Positions 42,329-52,560 are shown, counted from the first letter of the stretch. The stretch is DNA of 64,000 nt from Cytophagales bacterium Alg240-R148 (GCA_900537185.1 LS999828.1:62001-126000), one strand, 5' to 3'. Numbers and translations: made by a program. The notes: a model not told the origin generated them from the letters alone.

Positions 42329-44014
42329 TTATGATAATCCGGTTATTTTACCATCCTTATCAATATCGATGCCTTCTGCTGCCGGGACACTTGGCAACCC
42401 AGGCATTCTGAGCATGTTTCCAGTAATTGGAATAACAAAACCAGCTCCTGCCGCAATTTCTATTTCCCGGACTGTCAATGTAAAACCTGTTGGCCTTCCT
42501 AATAGTTTCGGGTTATCTGAAAATGAGTTTTGCGTTTTTGCTATGCAAATTGGTGCATTCTGCAGGCCCAAACGTTCAATTTTCTTTATATTAAGTTTCG
42601 CCTTAGCCGAAAACTCCACAGCATCTGCTCCATAAATTTTCAACGCCACCGCTTCTACTTTTTCTTGCACGGAAGCATTCCAATCATAAACAGGAGTATA
42701 TTTTCCTTTGAAATTTTCTACGGTATCCACCACTACTTCTGCTAAATCTTTTGCTCCGTCTCCACCGAACTCCCATCCTTCACAAAGTGCCACTTTAGCT
42801 CCTAAAGCCTCACAAGAACTTCTAACAATTTCAACCTCTTCGTCAGAATCTGTTACAAACTTATTGATCGACACCACCGCTGGCACCCCGTAGGTATGCA
42901 CATTCTCCAAATGTTTCTCTAAGTTTACAATTCCCTTTTTAAGGGCTTCCGGATTCGGAGTGGTCAATTGATCCAATGCTTGCCCTCCATGAAATTTCAG
43001 GGCTCGAATGGTAGCAACTACTACGATGGCCCTTGGAGAAATTCCAGCGTAACCACATTTAATATCCAAGAATTTTTCAGCACCCAAATCTGCTCCAAAA
43101 CCCGCTTCGGTCACTACATATTCTGAATGAGAAAGCCCCATTTTGGTAGCGATTACAGAATTGGTACCTTGGGCGATATTGGCGAATGGCCCTCCGTGAA
43201 TGATCGCTGGATTGCCTTCTAGTGTTTGTACCAAATTCGGTTTTATCGCATCTTTTAACAAAGCAGTCATGGCACCCTGCGCATTGAGGTCCCTGGCGTA
43301 AACCGCCTTTTTATCAAAAGTATCGCCTATGTATATGTTTCCAATTTTTTCTTTTAAATCTTCGATATCATTAGCCAAACACAAAATGGCCATAATTTCT
43401 GAAGCTGCAGTTATATTAAATCCTGCATCGCGCATGATACCACCCGACTTGCCTCCTAAGCCTGAAATGATCTGTCTCAAAGCACGGTCATTCATATCCA
43501 TAACCCGTTTCCAGACTACTGTTCTTGGGTCAATGTTTAAATTGTACTTAGGATTCTGAACGTTGTTATCAATTAAAGCGGCCAATAAATTATTGGCTTT
43601 TTCGATGGCCGAAAAATCTCCAGTAAAATGAAGATTGATATCTTCCATTGGAACCACTTGGGAGTAACCTCCACCAGCAGCACCACCTTTCACGCCAAAA
43701 ACAGGGCCTAATGAAGGCTCTCTTAGTACAACTGTAGAACGTTTTCCTATCTTATTTAACCCTTCGCTAAGACCAATAGAAGTAGTTGTTTTTCCTTCAC
43801 CTGAAGGGGTAGGTGTGATGGCTGTCACCAAAATCATCTTGCCCTGCTTCACTTTCTTCTCATCAATTAGGCTCAATGGTAATTTTGCTTTGTATTTACC
43901 GTAGTGTTCTAAATGTTCCTTGCCAATATTTAATTTTGATGCTATCTCATCAACATGCACCATTTTAGCTTCCTGTGCTATTTCCAGATCGGATTTATAG
44001 GATTTAGTAGTCAT
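42329..44014 (-). CDS. fhs: Formate--tetrahydrofolate ligase
   Basis: 561 residues from the ATG at 44014; the longer frame to 44053 adds a non-family tail. Seen: AITPTPSGEGKTTTSIGL (ATP loop), REPSLGPVFGVKGGAAGGGYSQV (formyl-phosphate and folate site), and GFGADLGAEKFLDIKC. Makes 10-formyl-THF from formate, THF and ATP in the cytosol, feeding purines and formyl-Met-tRNA (fmt is at 35 kb). Length is the family norm. It is followed by a terminator and then fdhD, which would move formate metabolism together. Confidence 0.96.
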   Translation of the reverse strand: MTTKSYKSDLEIAQEAKMVHVDEIASKLNIGKEHLEHYGKYKAKLPLSLIDEKKVKQGKMILVTAITPTPSGEGKTTTSIGLSEGLNKIGKRSTVVLREPSLGPVFGVKGGAAGGGYSQVVPMEDINLHFTGDFSAIEKANNLLAALIDNNVQNPKYNLNIDPRTVVWKRVMDMNDRALRQIISGLGGKSGGIMRDAGFNITAASEIMAILCLANDIEDLKEKIGNIYIGDTFDKKAVYARDLNAQGAMTALLKDAIKPNLVQTLEGNPAIIHGGPFANIAQGTNSVIATKMGLSHSEYVVTEAGFGADLGAEKFLDIKCGYAGISPRAIVVVATIRALKFHGGQALDQLTTPNPEALKKGIVNLEKHLENVHTYGVPAVVSINKFVTDSDEEVEIVRSSCEALGAKVALCEGWEFGGDGAKDLAEVVVDTVENFKGKYTPVYDWNASVQEKVEAVALKIYGADAVEFSAKAKLNIKKIERLGLQNAPICIAKTQNSFSDNPKLLGRPTGFTLTVREIEIAAGAGFVIPITGNMLRMPGLPSVPAAEGIDIDKDGKITGLS

Positions 44015-44226
44015 AAAAATTCGGTTTAAATGAGTTGTTTGTGAACTTAGCAAAAAATATTAAAAAAACTAATGACAAACTCCCGAAAGAAGACTTTTTT
44101 ATTCATTTCAACCAAAATAAGAAGCAAGAATTGAAATTTAGAACAGTCCAACAATGGGGTATTAAAACTAGAAAGTTTTTTGTTAAAAATTATTTTACGA
44201 AATTTGCCCATTGAAAATACAAAGCC

Positions 44227-45051
44227 ATGCTAAACAGTACAGATTTTATTAAGTTAGAGAAGCGGATCAGAAAGGGTGTTTGGAAAGCCATTTATGATTA
44301 CAACATGATTGAGGAAGGGGATAAAATCATGGTTTGTTTATCAGGAGGTAAAGACAGCTATACCATGTTGGATGCCTTGTTGCATGTTCAGGTGGCAGCT
44401 CCGTTCAATTTCGAAATTATAGCGGTTAATTTGGACCAAAAACAGCCTGGGTTCCCGGAACATGTTTTGCCCGAGTATTTGGAAGAAATGAAAGTTCCAT
44501 ACAAAATCATTGAAAGAGACACCTATTCTATTGTAAAGGAAAAAGTTCCTGAGGGTAAAACTACCTGTAGTTTGTGCTCCAGACTAAGAAGAGGCACATT
44601 GTATGGTGCTGCTAAAGAATTAAAAGTTACAAAAATTGCGCTGGGACACCACAGAGATGATTTGATTGAAACGTTGTTTTTAAACATGTTTTTTGCTGGA
44701 AAAATGGAATCCATGCCAGCCAAGTACAGGACAGACAATGGCGAACATGTAGTGATTAGACCGCTGGCCAATTGCAAAGAAGCAGATATCCAACAATACT
44801 CTGAAGCCAAAGCCTACCCAATTATCCCATGTACTTTGTGCGGATCTCAACCCAACCTCCAGCGCCAAGTTGTAAAAAGGATGCTTAGAAAATGGGACGA
44901 AGAGTATCCTGGAAGGTCTGAAATCATATTCACTTCGATGAGCAATATAGCACCTTCGCACATGATGGACCAAGCGCTCTTTGACTTTGAAAACTTACAA
45001 TCTAAAATTGCAGATAAAGAGGTGCCTGAATTTGGTGAATTGCTTTCTTAA
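44227..45051 (+). CDS. ttcA: tRNA 2-thiocytidine(32) synthetase TtcA
   Basis: 274 residues, PP-loop ATPase. Seen: [17 protein letters not shown] (PP-loop), [12 protein letters not shown] and [13 protein letters not shown], the two C-x-x-C motifs that bind a 4Fe-4S cluster, and [18 protein letters not shown]. Sulfurates C32 of tRNA in the cytosol. Preceded by a 212-base gap without a strong terminator or -7 match, so its promoter is not pinned down. Confidence 0.95.
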   Translation: MLNSTDFIKLEKRIRKGVWKAIYDYNMIEEGDKIMVCLSGGKDSYTMLDALLHVQVAAPFNFEIIAVNLDQKQPGFPEHVLPEYLEEMKVPYKIIERDTYSIVKEKVPEGKTTCSLCSRLRRGTLYGAAKELKVTKIALGHHRDDLIETLFLNMFFAGKMESMPAKYRTDNGEHVVIRPLANCKEADIQQYSEAKAYPIIPCTLCGSQPNLQRQVVKRMLRKWDEEYPGRSEIIFTSMSNIAPSHMMDQALFDFENLQSKIADKEVPEFGELLS

Positions 45052-45135
45052 TAGCCAATTAAAAAACACCATGCACAGCCAACTGTTTTTTTGGTTTTAC
45101 GTAGGTAAAATTAACAACGATTTTTAACCGACCAT

Positions 45136-45936
45136 ATGTTCCATTCAGTTCTTTGCGACAATAACAGTTTGCCAGTATTTTTCAACAACTATTACGATTA
45201 TATTGAAGCACCCGTTGACGGTATGTGGGATTCTTTCTCTAGAAACGGGCAATTGTACCTCCTTAAAAACAACAAGGAGGACCTTGGTTATTTTGTTTTA
45301 AACGAAAACAACCAATTAATTCGGTTATTTCTGCAAGAACAGCAAACTAACTCTTATTCCGTTGCACTTAAATGGTTGATCGAACACCACAAAGTAGACA
45401 CTGCATATGTAGGAAACAACGAATCCCTATTCTACAAAGCGGTTTCCGAAATAGCCGTTGAAAATCACGAAGACACGGCCCTTTTCAAGTGTGGAGACTT
45501 CCAATCCATGAAACGCCCTGATTCGGTTCGCACCTATAATTTCAGGAATGCGTTCCACAAAGACTTGGACCAGGCCGTATCATTTTTAATGAACAACCAC
45601 GACATCCCGTCTAAAGAATGGCTAACAGGGTATTTTAAAGAAAGAATAGACGCTTTCGAACTCTACCTGCTTTTAGATGATAAAACTATTGTTGGTACAT
45701 GTGAAGTTAGAATAAGCCCTTCCCAACCGGGTTATGCTGATGTTGGTATGGCTGTAAGCAAGACTTTAAGAAATAAAGGAATTGGAAGTTATCTAATAGA
45801 CCAAGCAAAAAGCATTGCCTTGGATTTTGAGTTATCCCCTATTTGCTCTACAGAATACAGCAATACAGGTTCTTTTAAAGCTTTACAGAAGGCAGGTTTT
45901 GTGCCCTACCATTCTTTGTACAAATTTAACTTTTAG
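45136..45936 (+). CDS. GNAT family N-acetyltransferase
   Basis: 266 residues. The GNAT core is in the C-terminal half: LYLLLDDKTIVGTCEVRISP, ADVGMAVSKTLRNKGIGSYLIDQAKSIALDFEL (acetyl-CoA loop RNKGIGS) and STEYSNTGSFKALQKAGFVPY. The N-terminal half is likely a partial GNAT repeat or unrelated domain (DIPSKEWLTGYFKERIDAF). Substrate unknown. The last 4 bases overlap the 3' end of the amidase gene. Confidence 0.88.
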   Translation: MFHSVLCDNNSLPVFFNNYYDYIEAPVDGMWDSFSRNGQLYLLKNNKEDLGYFVLNENNQLIRLFLQEQQTNSYSVALKWLIEHHKVDTAYVGNNESLFYKAVSEIAVENHEDTALFKCGDFQSMKRPDSVRTYNFRNAFHKDLDQAVSFLMNNHDIPSKEWLTGYFKERIDAFELYLLLDDKTIVGTCEVRISPSQPGYADVGMAVSKTLRNKGIGSYLIDQAKSIALDFELSPICSTEYSNTGSFKALQKAGFVPYHSLYKFNF

Positions 45937-47120
45937 GGTTTAAAAGTTTTTATACCTTCCAACAACCAGTTGGCTATGGCCTGTCTATTGGATTCCAGAA
46001 CAAAACGCCTTTGATCCTTTTCGTTTCTAATATTGCCAAGTTCCATATAAACAGTGGTGGGCAAGGTTTTCTTGAGCATATAGAGGTTTCTGGTTTGTAC
46101 ATTGCCGTCGTATCCCCTATTCTTTTGATGCACCCCATACTTTTTGTTGATGGTTTGGTGCAAGTGTTCTGCCAGCGCTTTGCCAGATTTACTTTTTTTA
46201 TTATGGTAAAAGAACATATCAATGCGTTGCTCTACAGCTCTAGAATCGACGTGCAAAACAAGCAGCTGTTGGGACGTAACCCCGTCTTTTTTATGTTTAT
46301 AGTACAAGCGGTTAACATCATCGGCTCGTTGTTTTAAACGCATTACTTGGTTTCTTGGAATTTTAAGACCGTTGATGGACTGTTCTTCATAATCACAAGG
46401 CAATATGGCCTCGTCTCTAATGCCATCATTCAGGTCTTTGATAAGAATATGTACCGTTGCTTGATGTTTCATCAAGTTTTTAGCCAACCGCAATGTAATG
46501 TCATAGGCATATTCATCTTCGCACATTGGGGCTCCTTCGTATTTCCCGATGGCACCCGGATCAGGACCTCCATGTCCACTCACCAAATAAAAAACCTTCC
46601 CTTTCAGTTGGTCGGACTCAATTGTTACTTCTTTGCTTTCTTCGCCAAATATGGGGTGTACTTGTATGTGTTCCGGCTCCTTTTCTTCTTTTGTTATGGA
46701 CAATACTTGCGAAAAGTAAGAAGGGCAGTACAACGCGCTATATGGAACATACAGGTAATCACCAGCTTTATACCCTTTGTCAACCACTCCTTTTTTCAAT
46801 AGGTGTAAGTTGTATTGCTCAATAAATTGAACTGTTTCTGGTTCCTTGACCCCTATGGACGCCCCTACAGAGGTACCATTATAAGGGAAAAGCAATACTG
46901 GTATTTTGTATTCCAGCCCTTTTACAAGCCCATCGGATGTTTTAAAGTTGTTGTGTTCTTTGAACTGTTGGATGCTACAAGTATCCAACAAGTCAAATGG
47001 TTTTAACAAATGAATCATCCCATCCCCATCTGCTGCTTCTATATTTAAATAAGCATCATCCTGTGCAGCCAAACCAGTTATAAAGAAAAAATAAACTAGA
47101 AAATGTAAAAGTTGTTTCAT
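45933..47120 (-). CDS. N-acetylmuramoyl-L-alanine amidase
   Basis: 395 residues. Signal MKQLLHFLVYFFFITGLAAQ. A LysM-like stretch lies at about 105-150 (QFIEQYNLHLLKKGVV... GDYLYVPYS). The catalytic Amidase_3 domain follows: VSGHGGPDPGAIG (zinc His), DEYAYDITLRLA (zinc Glu), LVLHVDSR (zinc His) and VYMELGNIRNEKDQ (catalytic Glu). It cleaves the bond between MurNAc and the stem peptide in the periplasm, for cell separation or wall turnover. Single gene. Confidence 0.93.
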   Translation of the reverse strand: MKQLLHFLVYFFFITGLAAQDDAYLNIEAADGDGMIHLLKPFDLLDTCSIQQFKEHNNFKTSDGLVKGLEYKIPVLLFPYNGTSVGASIGVKEPETVQFIEQYNLHLLKKGVVDKGYKAGDYLYVPYSALYCPSYFSQVLSITKEEKEPEHIQVHPIFGEESKEVTIESDQLKGKVFYLVSGHGGPDPGAIGKYEGAPMCEDEYAYDITLRLAKNLMKHQATVHILIKDLNDGIRDEAILPCDYEEQSINGLKIPRNQVMRLKQRADDVNRLYYKHKKDGVTSQQLLVLHVDSRAVEQRIDMFFYHNKKSKSGKALAEHLHQTINKKYGVHQKNRGYDGNVQTRNLYMLKKTLPTTVYMELGNIRNEKDQRRFVLESNRQAIANWLLEGIKTFKP

Positions 47121-47217
47121 TTACTTTTTTTATTCCATAACCAATTGCTGTAAAAAATATTGGGCAATTGATAAAATATTCTTTCAATTATACATAAAAT
47201 ACAGCAAATGGAAAAAC

Positions 47218-47252
47218 AAAAAAAGCCGGATTGTACGATACAACCGGCTTTT
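47218..47252 (-). terminator. Terminator after carbonic anhydrase
   Basis: AAAAGCCGG (47221-47229) with TTGT (47231-47234), loop, ACAA, CCGGCTTTT (47244-47252); one bulged A. The run of A's to the left forms the T tract on the minus strand. Confidence 0.85.
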
Positions 47253-47275
47253 CAAACTTTTTTTGTAAAGGCTAC

Positions 47276-47905
47276 TTAAAAGAAAGTTACCCTACCATCT
47301 GCAACATGGTACATGGCACCTACTATTTTAATAGCACCACTTTCTTCCATATCTTTCAATACCGGGCTCTTCTCTCTAATTTGAGTGATCGCGTTGGCCA
47401 CATTTACATCTGCTACTTTTTGAACAAATTCTGGGTGCTCTCCGTTAAGATCTCCCATTTCTTCTCTTACCGTACGTACAGATGGCATTATATTCTCCAA
47501 CATACCGGTAAGGTTGCCCAATTCCACACCATTACAAGCTCCTTTAACAGCACCACAACTCGAATGGCCCATTACAACAATAATCTTGGATCCTGCTACT
47601 TTACAAGCGAATTCAAGACTTCCCAACATATCAGAATTAACAAAGTTACCTGCGATGCGCACATTAAAAACATCTCCAATACCTTGATCAAATACCATTT
47701 CTCCTGGTACTCGAGAATCGATACACCCTACTATGGCAGCAAATGGATTTTGTCCAGTAGCCGTTTGAGTCACTTGATGGCTCAAGTTTCTATCCAACAT
47801 ACTGTTATTCACAAATCTTTCATTCCCTTCCTTTAACAGCTCCATTGCATGAGAAGGAGAAATATTATTTTGATCTTCTTTGGTTAATGCATTGATATTT
47901 TTCAT
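47276..47905 (-). CDS. Beta-class carbonic anhydrase
   Basis: 209 residues. Zinc site residues are complete: GCIDSRV (Cys, Asp, Arg) and MGHSSCGAVKGAC (His and Cys), as in beta-carbonic anhydrases. Cytosolic, no signal. It hydrates CO2 to bicarbonate. The SulP transporter gene lies 32 bases upstream on the same strand, so the pair probably works on bicarbonate. The ATG at 47905 begins with NINALTKEDQ and no alternative is needed. Confidence 0.94.
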   Translation of the reverse strand: MKNINALTKEDQNNISPSHAMELLKEGNERFVNNSMLDRNLSHQVTQTATGQNPFAAIVGCIDSRVPGEMVFDQGIGDVFNVRIAGNFVNSDMLGSLEFACKVAGSKIIVVMGHSSCGAVKGACNGVELGNLTGMLENIMPSVRTVREEMGDLNGEHPEFVQKVADVNVANAITQIREKSPVLKDMEESGAIKIVGAMYHVADGRVTFF

Positions 47906-47937
47906 TATAAAATACGTTTAAGGTTAGATTGCTTCAA

Positions 47938-49533
47938 TTATTTTTTATCCAATACAACATGTCCAAACTGTTTCACTGGGTCTTCAGATTTTTCTATTCT
48001 AAGTCCTTCTAGCTCTAGTGTAATGTTATGGTTTTTGGCATTCTGCATGAAATCCTCGATGATTTCGATTATATCGGGGTGAATGTTTTTTGTTTTTGAA
48101 GCATCAATAATAACATGAGTTCCTTCTTTCAAACCATGCAGCGTACGCATGATACTCGCTTTGTTAATAAAAGTCACTTCCTGTGAAAGCCAAATACGAA
48201 CCGGTTTCCCTTTTTCATAGTCGTCCGGATTAAAATGGTAAGGCCTTTTAAAGTTATTCCATAAAATTTGCATTATAGCTATTATTAACCCTAATCCAAT
48301 ACCCCATAATAGATCTATAAAGATAATTCCAATGATGGTAATTAAAAAGGGTGTAAACTGGGACATTCCCGATTTATAAATGTCTTTAAAGATAGAAGGT
48401 TTGGCTAACTTATACCCAACTAACAACAATACAGCTGCCAAACTGGAATAAGGAATCATATTGAGAATGTTCGGTATAAACATGGCACAAGCCAACAAAA
48501 GCAAACCATGAAAAAAGGCCGATGCTTTTGACTTACCTCCAGATTGGATATTGGCAGAACTTCTTACAATTACTTGCGTAATTGGTAGTCCACCTATTAA
48601 ACCAGAAATAATATTACCTGAACCTTGCGCAAGTAATTCTCTATTGGTTGGTGTGATCTCTTTTTCAGGATCCAATTTGTCTGTCGCTTCAACACAAAGC
48701 AGCGTTTCCAAACTTGCAACCAAAGCGATAGTGGCGGCCACAATATACACCTCAGGGTTATTCCATTGTGAAAAATCAGGTAATGTAAAAAGGTCTAAAA
48801 ACCCTTCAAAATTAGCAGCTACAGGAATGTTCACCAAATGCTCTTTGGAAATTGCCAAAGCTGGAATTCCTTGAAAAACTTTATTAAGAACAACACCTAA
48901 AACAACTGCTACCAATGGGCCTTGCACTACTTTGCTAATTACCATTTTTTTCATAAAAGGCCTTTCCCAAAGGATTAATACTACCAAAGATACTGTAGCA
49001 ATGATTAATGCACCAGGAGTAACCGCCTCTAACATATACCCCAATTCACTGAAAGTATTATGGCCATCTTTTTGAAAAAAAGCAAAGTCACCTTCAGGGT
49101 CTTTATCATAACCGAAAGCATGTGGCAGTTGTTTTAGAATGATGGTTAAACCAATACCAGACAACATCCCTTTTATTACAGCCGAAGGAAAATAATACGC
49201 TATTACCCCAGCTTTTAGAAATCCCAATATCAATTGGAAGACTCCTGCAATTACAACAGCAAAAAGAAAGATCTCAAACCCTCCTAAGCTGCTAATAGCA
49301 CCAATTACGATGGTAATTAGACCAGCTGCTGGACCCGAAACTCCCATTCTAGAACCACTTATTAATGTTACAACAACCCCACCTACAATTCCAGCAATAA
49401 CACCAGAAAATAACGGAGCCTCAGATGCCAAAGCAATTCCCAAACACAAAGGTAGGGCAACTAAGAACACCACAATACTAGATGGCAAATCATTTTTAAG
49501 GTTCGCAAAGAACCCTCTATTTTCAGAATTCAT
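47938..49533 (-). CDS. SulP family anion (probably bicarbonate) transporter
   Basis: 531 residues from the ATG at 49533. About ten to twelve membrane helices, beginning with LPSSIVVFLVALPLCLGIALASEAP, which matches the SulP opening. LISGSRMGVSGPAAGLITIV and GLIGGLPITQVIVRSSANIQSG are conserved. A C-terminal STAS-like domain runs from about 430. SulP transporters include sodium-bicarbonate symporters such as BicA; the adjacent carbonic anhydrase makes bicarbonate the best guess, but sulfate cannot be ruled out. A small charged protein gene follows upstream at 49635. Confidence 0.9.
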   Translation of the reverse strand: MNSENRGFFANLKNDLPSSIVVFLVALPLCLGIALASEAPLFSGVIAGIVGGVVVTLISGSRMGVSGPAAGLITIVIGAISSLGGFEIFLFAVVIAGVFQLILGFLKAGVIAYYFPSAVIKGMLSGIGLTIILKQLPHAFGYDKDPEGDFAFFQKDGHNTFSELGYMLEAVTPGALIIATVSLVVLILWERPFMKKMVISKVVQGPLVAVVLGVVLNKVFQGIPALAISKEHLVNIPVAANFEGFLDLFTLPDFSQWNNPEVYIVAATIALVASLETLLCVEATDKLDPEKEITPTNRELLAQGSGNIISGLIGGLPITQVIVRSSANIQSGGKSKASAFFHGLLLLACAMFIPNILNMIPYSSLAAVLLLVGYKLAKPSIFKDIYKSGMSQFTPFLITIIGIIFIDLLWGIGLGLIIAIMQILWNNFKRPYHFNPDDYEKGKPVRIWLSQEVTFINKASIMRTLHGLKEGTHVIIDASKTKNIHPDIIEIIEDFMQNAKNHNITLELEGLRIEKSEDPVKQFGHVVLDKK

Positions 49534-49634
49534 ATAATAATAGTTAGATCTATGGAACAACAAGGAACCACAGAGAAGACAACGACTAGGTCGCTTTTAA
49601 ATAAATTAATACAATAAATAATAGATTAAAAGTA

Positions 49635-49985
49635 TTACAGGAATTCGGGAGGCGGGGTAAGAGTTTCTTGCGGGTGGTTTTGGAACAAATTATTATTTCC
49701 TCGGCATAAAGGCCAGTTGGACCAATCCGCCATTCTTCCTGAAGCAAAATAAGGCAATAATTTCTCCTTTTCTTTCTCTTTTTCTTCTTCTTCCTTTGAC
49801 TCCTCTTTTTCTTTCTCAGACTCTCCTTGTTTCTCTGCTAGTTCAATTTTGCAGCAATCCGAAAAATGTTGCAGCATTTCGGGAATCAATAGAACTTTGA
49901 ACAAAAACAAAGACCCAAATATCAAAAAAATTACCACAGAGGCACTTTTTTGAGCGGATGATAGTACATTGTTTTTATTCTTCAT
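49635..49985 (-). CDS. Small membrane protein with Glu/Lys-rich stretch
   Basis: 116 residues. One hydrophobic segment at about 15-38 (ASVVIFLIFGSLFLFKVLLI) follows a short basic N-terminus, suggesting a single anchor. A long run of Glu and Lys (about residues 54-75) is probably a charged helix; then PYFASGRMADWSNWPLC and QETLTPPPEFL. Two Cys lie just after the anchor (CCKIEL). No family known to me. It is encoded upstream of the SulP-carbonic anhydrase pair on the same strand, with a 101-base gap, and could be transcribed separately. Confidence 0.65.
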   Translation of the reverse strand: MKNKNNVLSSAQKSASVVIFLIFGSLFLFKVLLIPEMLQHFSDCCKIELAEKQGESEKEKEESKEEEEKEKEKEKLLPYFASGRMADWSNWPLCRGNNNLFQNHPQETLTPPPEFL

Positions 49986-50026
49986 TGGTTATTTTTTCAA
50001 TAAATCAATTACCTTATGTGTAACGA

Positions 50027-50034
50027 CAAAGATA
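50027..50034 (-). promoter_or_regulatory. Candidate -7 promoter element for small membrane protein
   Basis: Minus strand reads TATCTTTG (TAnnTTTG), 41 bases before the ATG at 49985. No -33 found. Confidence 0.45.
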
Positions 50035-50114
50035 ATCACTTTGTTTAGCTAATGTTCTATAAATTTAGGATTTTAGACAACCGTTTTCAAGTATTTTGAT
50101 AGATCCCTTCTCTT

Positions 50115-52409
50115 TTATTGTTTCTTCTTCTTTTTAAACAACCCTTTTATTTTTTTCGACAACCCACTGCTTTCTTTTGCACTCCTTTTTTCTTTTTCCT
50201 TTTTCTTAAAGATATTCTTAACCCAATTCCCAAAATTAAAATCCTCCTTAAATTCTTGGCAGTTCAATTCTTTGTTCCAATCGGATGGAAGTGGAGCAAA
50301 AACACCCCACCCCCATTGCTTGACTTGGCTGTCTTTATTTACTTGCACCATATAATTTGCAAAAATAGGCAATGCCATATTGGCTCCTTGTCCGAGGGCA
50401 GTACTGCGAAAACTGATTTGCGGATACTCCCCACCAACCCAAGTACCGACTACCATTTTTGGTGTAACCGCCATGAACCAACCATCGCTGTTGTTTTGTG
50501 TGGTTCCCGTTTTACCTGCTATTTCATTCGGCAAGTGGTAGGTGTGCCGCAACCGTTGGGCCGTACCTTCGTCCACCACACTTTTCATCATTTCTTTTAT
50601 AATACCAGAGGTGCGGTCGCTCAGCACTTTTTCTTTTGCCACTTTTTGGTGCTCATAAATAATATTGCCTTGCGCATCTTCAATTTTTAAAATAAGGGTT
50701 GGCGTTACTTTTTCACCTCCATTGGCGATTGCACAATAGGCCCTTGTCATTTCTAACAAAGATATAGATGCTGTTCCAAGTGCAATAGATGGCACCTCCG
50801 GAATCGAGCTGTTAACGCCCATTGCATGTACCAAACGAATGGTATTGTCTATCCCGGCTTCTTTTAATAATTTCACAGAAACTGTGTTTACAGAATTGGC
50901 CAATGCCCCTTCCATAGAATACTTCCCTTCGTATTCCCCCCCAGAATTACCCGGAGTCCATTCTTTGTTATCTACCACATAAGTTTCTTGATTGGCCTTG
51001 ATAAAGTCGCAAGGTGAAACACCCTGTTCTAAAGCCGATGCGTAAACGAAAGGTTTAAAAACAGACCCCACCTGCCTTTTAGATCGCACGTGGTCGTAGG
51101 GAAAGAATTGCCCATTTATACCTCCAACCCAAGCCAAAATGGCACCATTTTTATGGTCCATTGCGACCATGCCACATTGCAACATTTTCATATGGTATTG
51201 AACAGAGTCCAGACTGCTCAACTGTTTGGTCTTTATTTGGTCCCAATCAAATACAACTACTTCGTGTTTTGCATTAATACGGGTCTCCAATTCATTTTTT
51301 TCCAACTTATTATTAACAAAAGCTTCGTAATGACTGGTCTTTTCTATTGATTTCTGTATAAGCTCGGGGTAGGTGTTCCACAATTTATTACCCGGCCAAT
51401 GTTGGTCAAACAACCGCTGCAAAGCCTTCATATGGTATTGAACAGCCCACTCTGCTTTCTTCTGCAAGCCACTTTGTATTGTTGTATGCACCACCAAACC
51501 AGAAGTTTGCAAATTATATGCGGTATCTAAGCGGTTTAAAATGGCCAAACTTTGTTCTTCAATTTCTTTTAAGACATAAGAAGTTAATTTTTGAGTTTCC
51601 GACTCTTTATGATAATCCAGAAGTAGCGGGTTTGATTTTTCTTCTTCATAAGACGCTTCCGACAGATAGCCGTATTTCAACATTTGGCCTAGCACCACGT
51701 TGCGTCTTGTTTTCGCTCTTTCAGGGTGCAATCTAGGGCTATAAAATGTAGTAGCTTTAAGTAGACCTACCAACACAGCAGCTTCGTGAACATCCAACTT
51801 ATTATTTGTTTTATTATAAAAACGTTTGGATGCAGCTTCGATTCCATATACTTCCTCTCCAAAGGGAACTGTATTCAAATACATTAAAAGTATTTGGTCT
51901 TTTGAATATAGTTTTTCGAGCTTTTTTGCGATAACAATCTCTTTCAACTTATTAACCGGAAGAGAAAATGTGCCAAATTTTTTCCTTGGAAAAAGGTTTT
52001 TTGCCAATTGCTGTGTGATGGTACTTCCACCACCTCCAGATCGATCGCTCATAATTATAGAGCGCACAAGCACCCGAACAAGACTAATATAATCCACCCC
52101 CCGGTGTTCAAAAAATCGAGCATCTTCAGTAGCTACCAAAGCATTCTTCACCTGTTGCCCCAAGTGGGCCGAATCGATAGAAGTTCTATTTTGCAGGTAA
52201 TAACTTCCAATAACTGCACCGTCAATAGCCTGTACTTTGGATGCCTTTGGGTTCTGGATTTGTCTCAGAATGTCCTCTGTGGGCATCGAAACAATCCAAC
52301 CATTTACAACAGAATAATATAGAATGCAAAAAAACAGTAAGATACCACCAAAAAAATAAGCCAAATATTTAAACAACCACCTTCTCAGGTTCTTTTTCTT
52401 CTTTGCCAT
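50115..52409 (-). CDS. Penicillin-binding protein 1A (transglycosylase and transpeptidase)
   Basis: 764 residues. Anchor helix at about 12-33. Transglycosylase domain (about 65-235): EDARFFEHRGVDY (catalytic Glu) and GGGGSTITQQLAKNLFPRK. Transpeptidase domain (about 400-690): SVFKPFVYASAL (SxxK), NSVNTVSVK (SxN) and AGKTGTTQNNSDGW (KTG). Makes and cross-links peptidoglycan in the periplasm. The last 50 residues are very Lys-rich and basic, probably a charged tail. Single gene between two operons. Confidence 0.95.
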   Translation of the reverse strand: MAKKKKNLRRWLFKYLAYFFGGILLFFCILYYSVVNGWIVSMPTEDILRQIQNPKASKVQAIDGAVIGSYYLQNRTSIDSAHLGQQVKNALVATEDARFFEHRGVDYISLVRVLVRSIIMSDRSGGGGSTITQQLAKNLFPRKKFGTFSLPVNKLKEIVIAKKLEKLYSKDQILLMYLNTVPFGEEVYGIEAASKRFYNKTNNKLDVHEAAVLVGLLKATTFYSPRLHPERAKTRRNVVLGQMLKYGYLSEASYEEEKSNPLLLDYHKESETQKLTSYVLKEIEEQSLAILNRLDTAYNLQTSGLVVHTTIQSGLQKKAEWAVQYHMKALQRLFDQHWPGNKLWNTYPELIQKSIEKTSHYEAFVNNKLEKNELETRINAKHEVVVFDWDQIKTKQLSSLDSVQYHMKMLQCGMVAMDHKNGAILAWVGGINGQFFPYDHVRSKRQVGSVFKPFVYASALEQGVSPCDFIKANQETYVVDNKEWTPGNSGGEYEGKYSMEGALANSVNTVSVKLLKEAGIDNTIRLVHAMGVNSSIPEVPSIALGTASISLLEMTRAYCAIANGGEKVTPTLILKIEDAQGNIIYEHQKVAKEKVLSDRTSGIIKEMMKSVVDEGTAQRLRHTYHLPNEIAGKTGTTQNNSDGWFMAVTPKMVVGTWVGGEYPQISFRSTALGQGANMALPIFANYMVQVNKDSQVKQWGWGVFAPLPSDWNKELNCQEFKEDFNFGNWVKNIFKKKEKEKRSAKESSGLSKKIKGLFKKKKKQ

Positions 52410-52506
52410 ATTAGTTCTTCAAGAATAGTATAAAATTCAAAATTGAACAATTATAACCTTGATAACCAAAAAAGAAGGGTAATATTTTAAAAAAATTCAT
52501 AAAATG

Positions 52507-52532
52507 AAAAAGGCGGGAACCACCCCGCCTTT
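52507..52532 (-). terminator. Terminator of GSIII gene
   Basis: AAAAAGGCGGG (52507-52517), 6-base loop, CCCGCCTTT (52524-52532). The A run becomes the T tract on the minus strand. Confidence 0.85.
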
Positions 52533-52560
52533 AAACCCTTAAACCACAACTATTATCACC

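Noticed and set aside
47231-47836. 201-residue plus-strand frame over the carbonic anhydrase
   Set aside because: It lies antisense to a complete carbonic anhydrase with all zinc ligands; its composition is odd and it starts inside a terminator.
50118-50690. 190-residue plus-strand frame opposite PBP1A
   Set aside because: Phe-rich shadow caused by the Lys-rich tail of PBP1A on the other strand.
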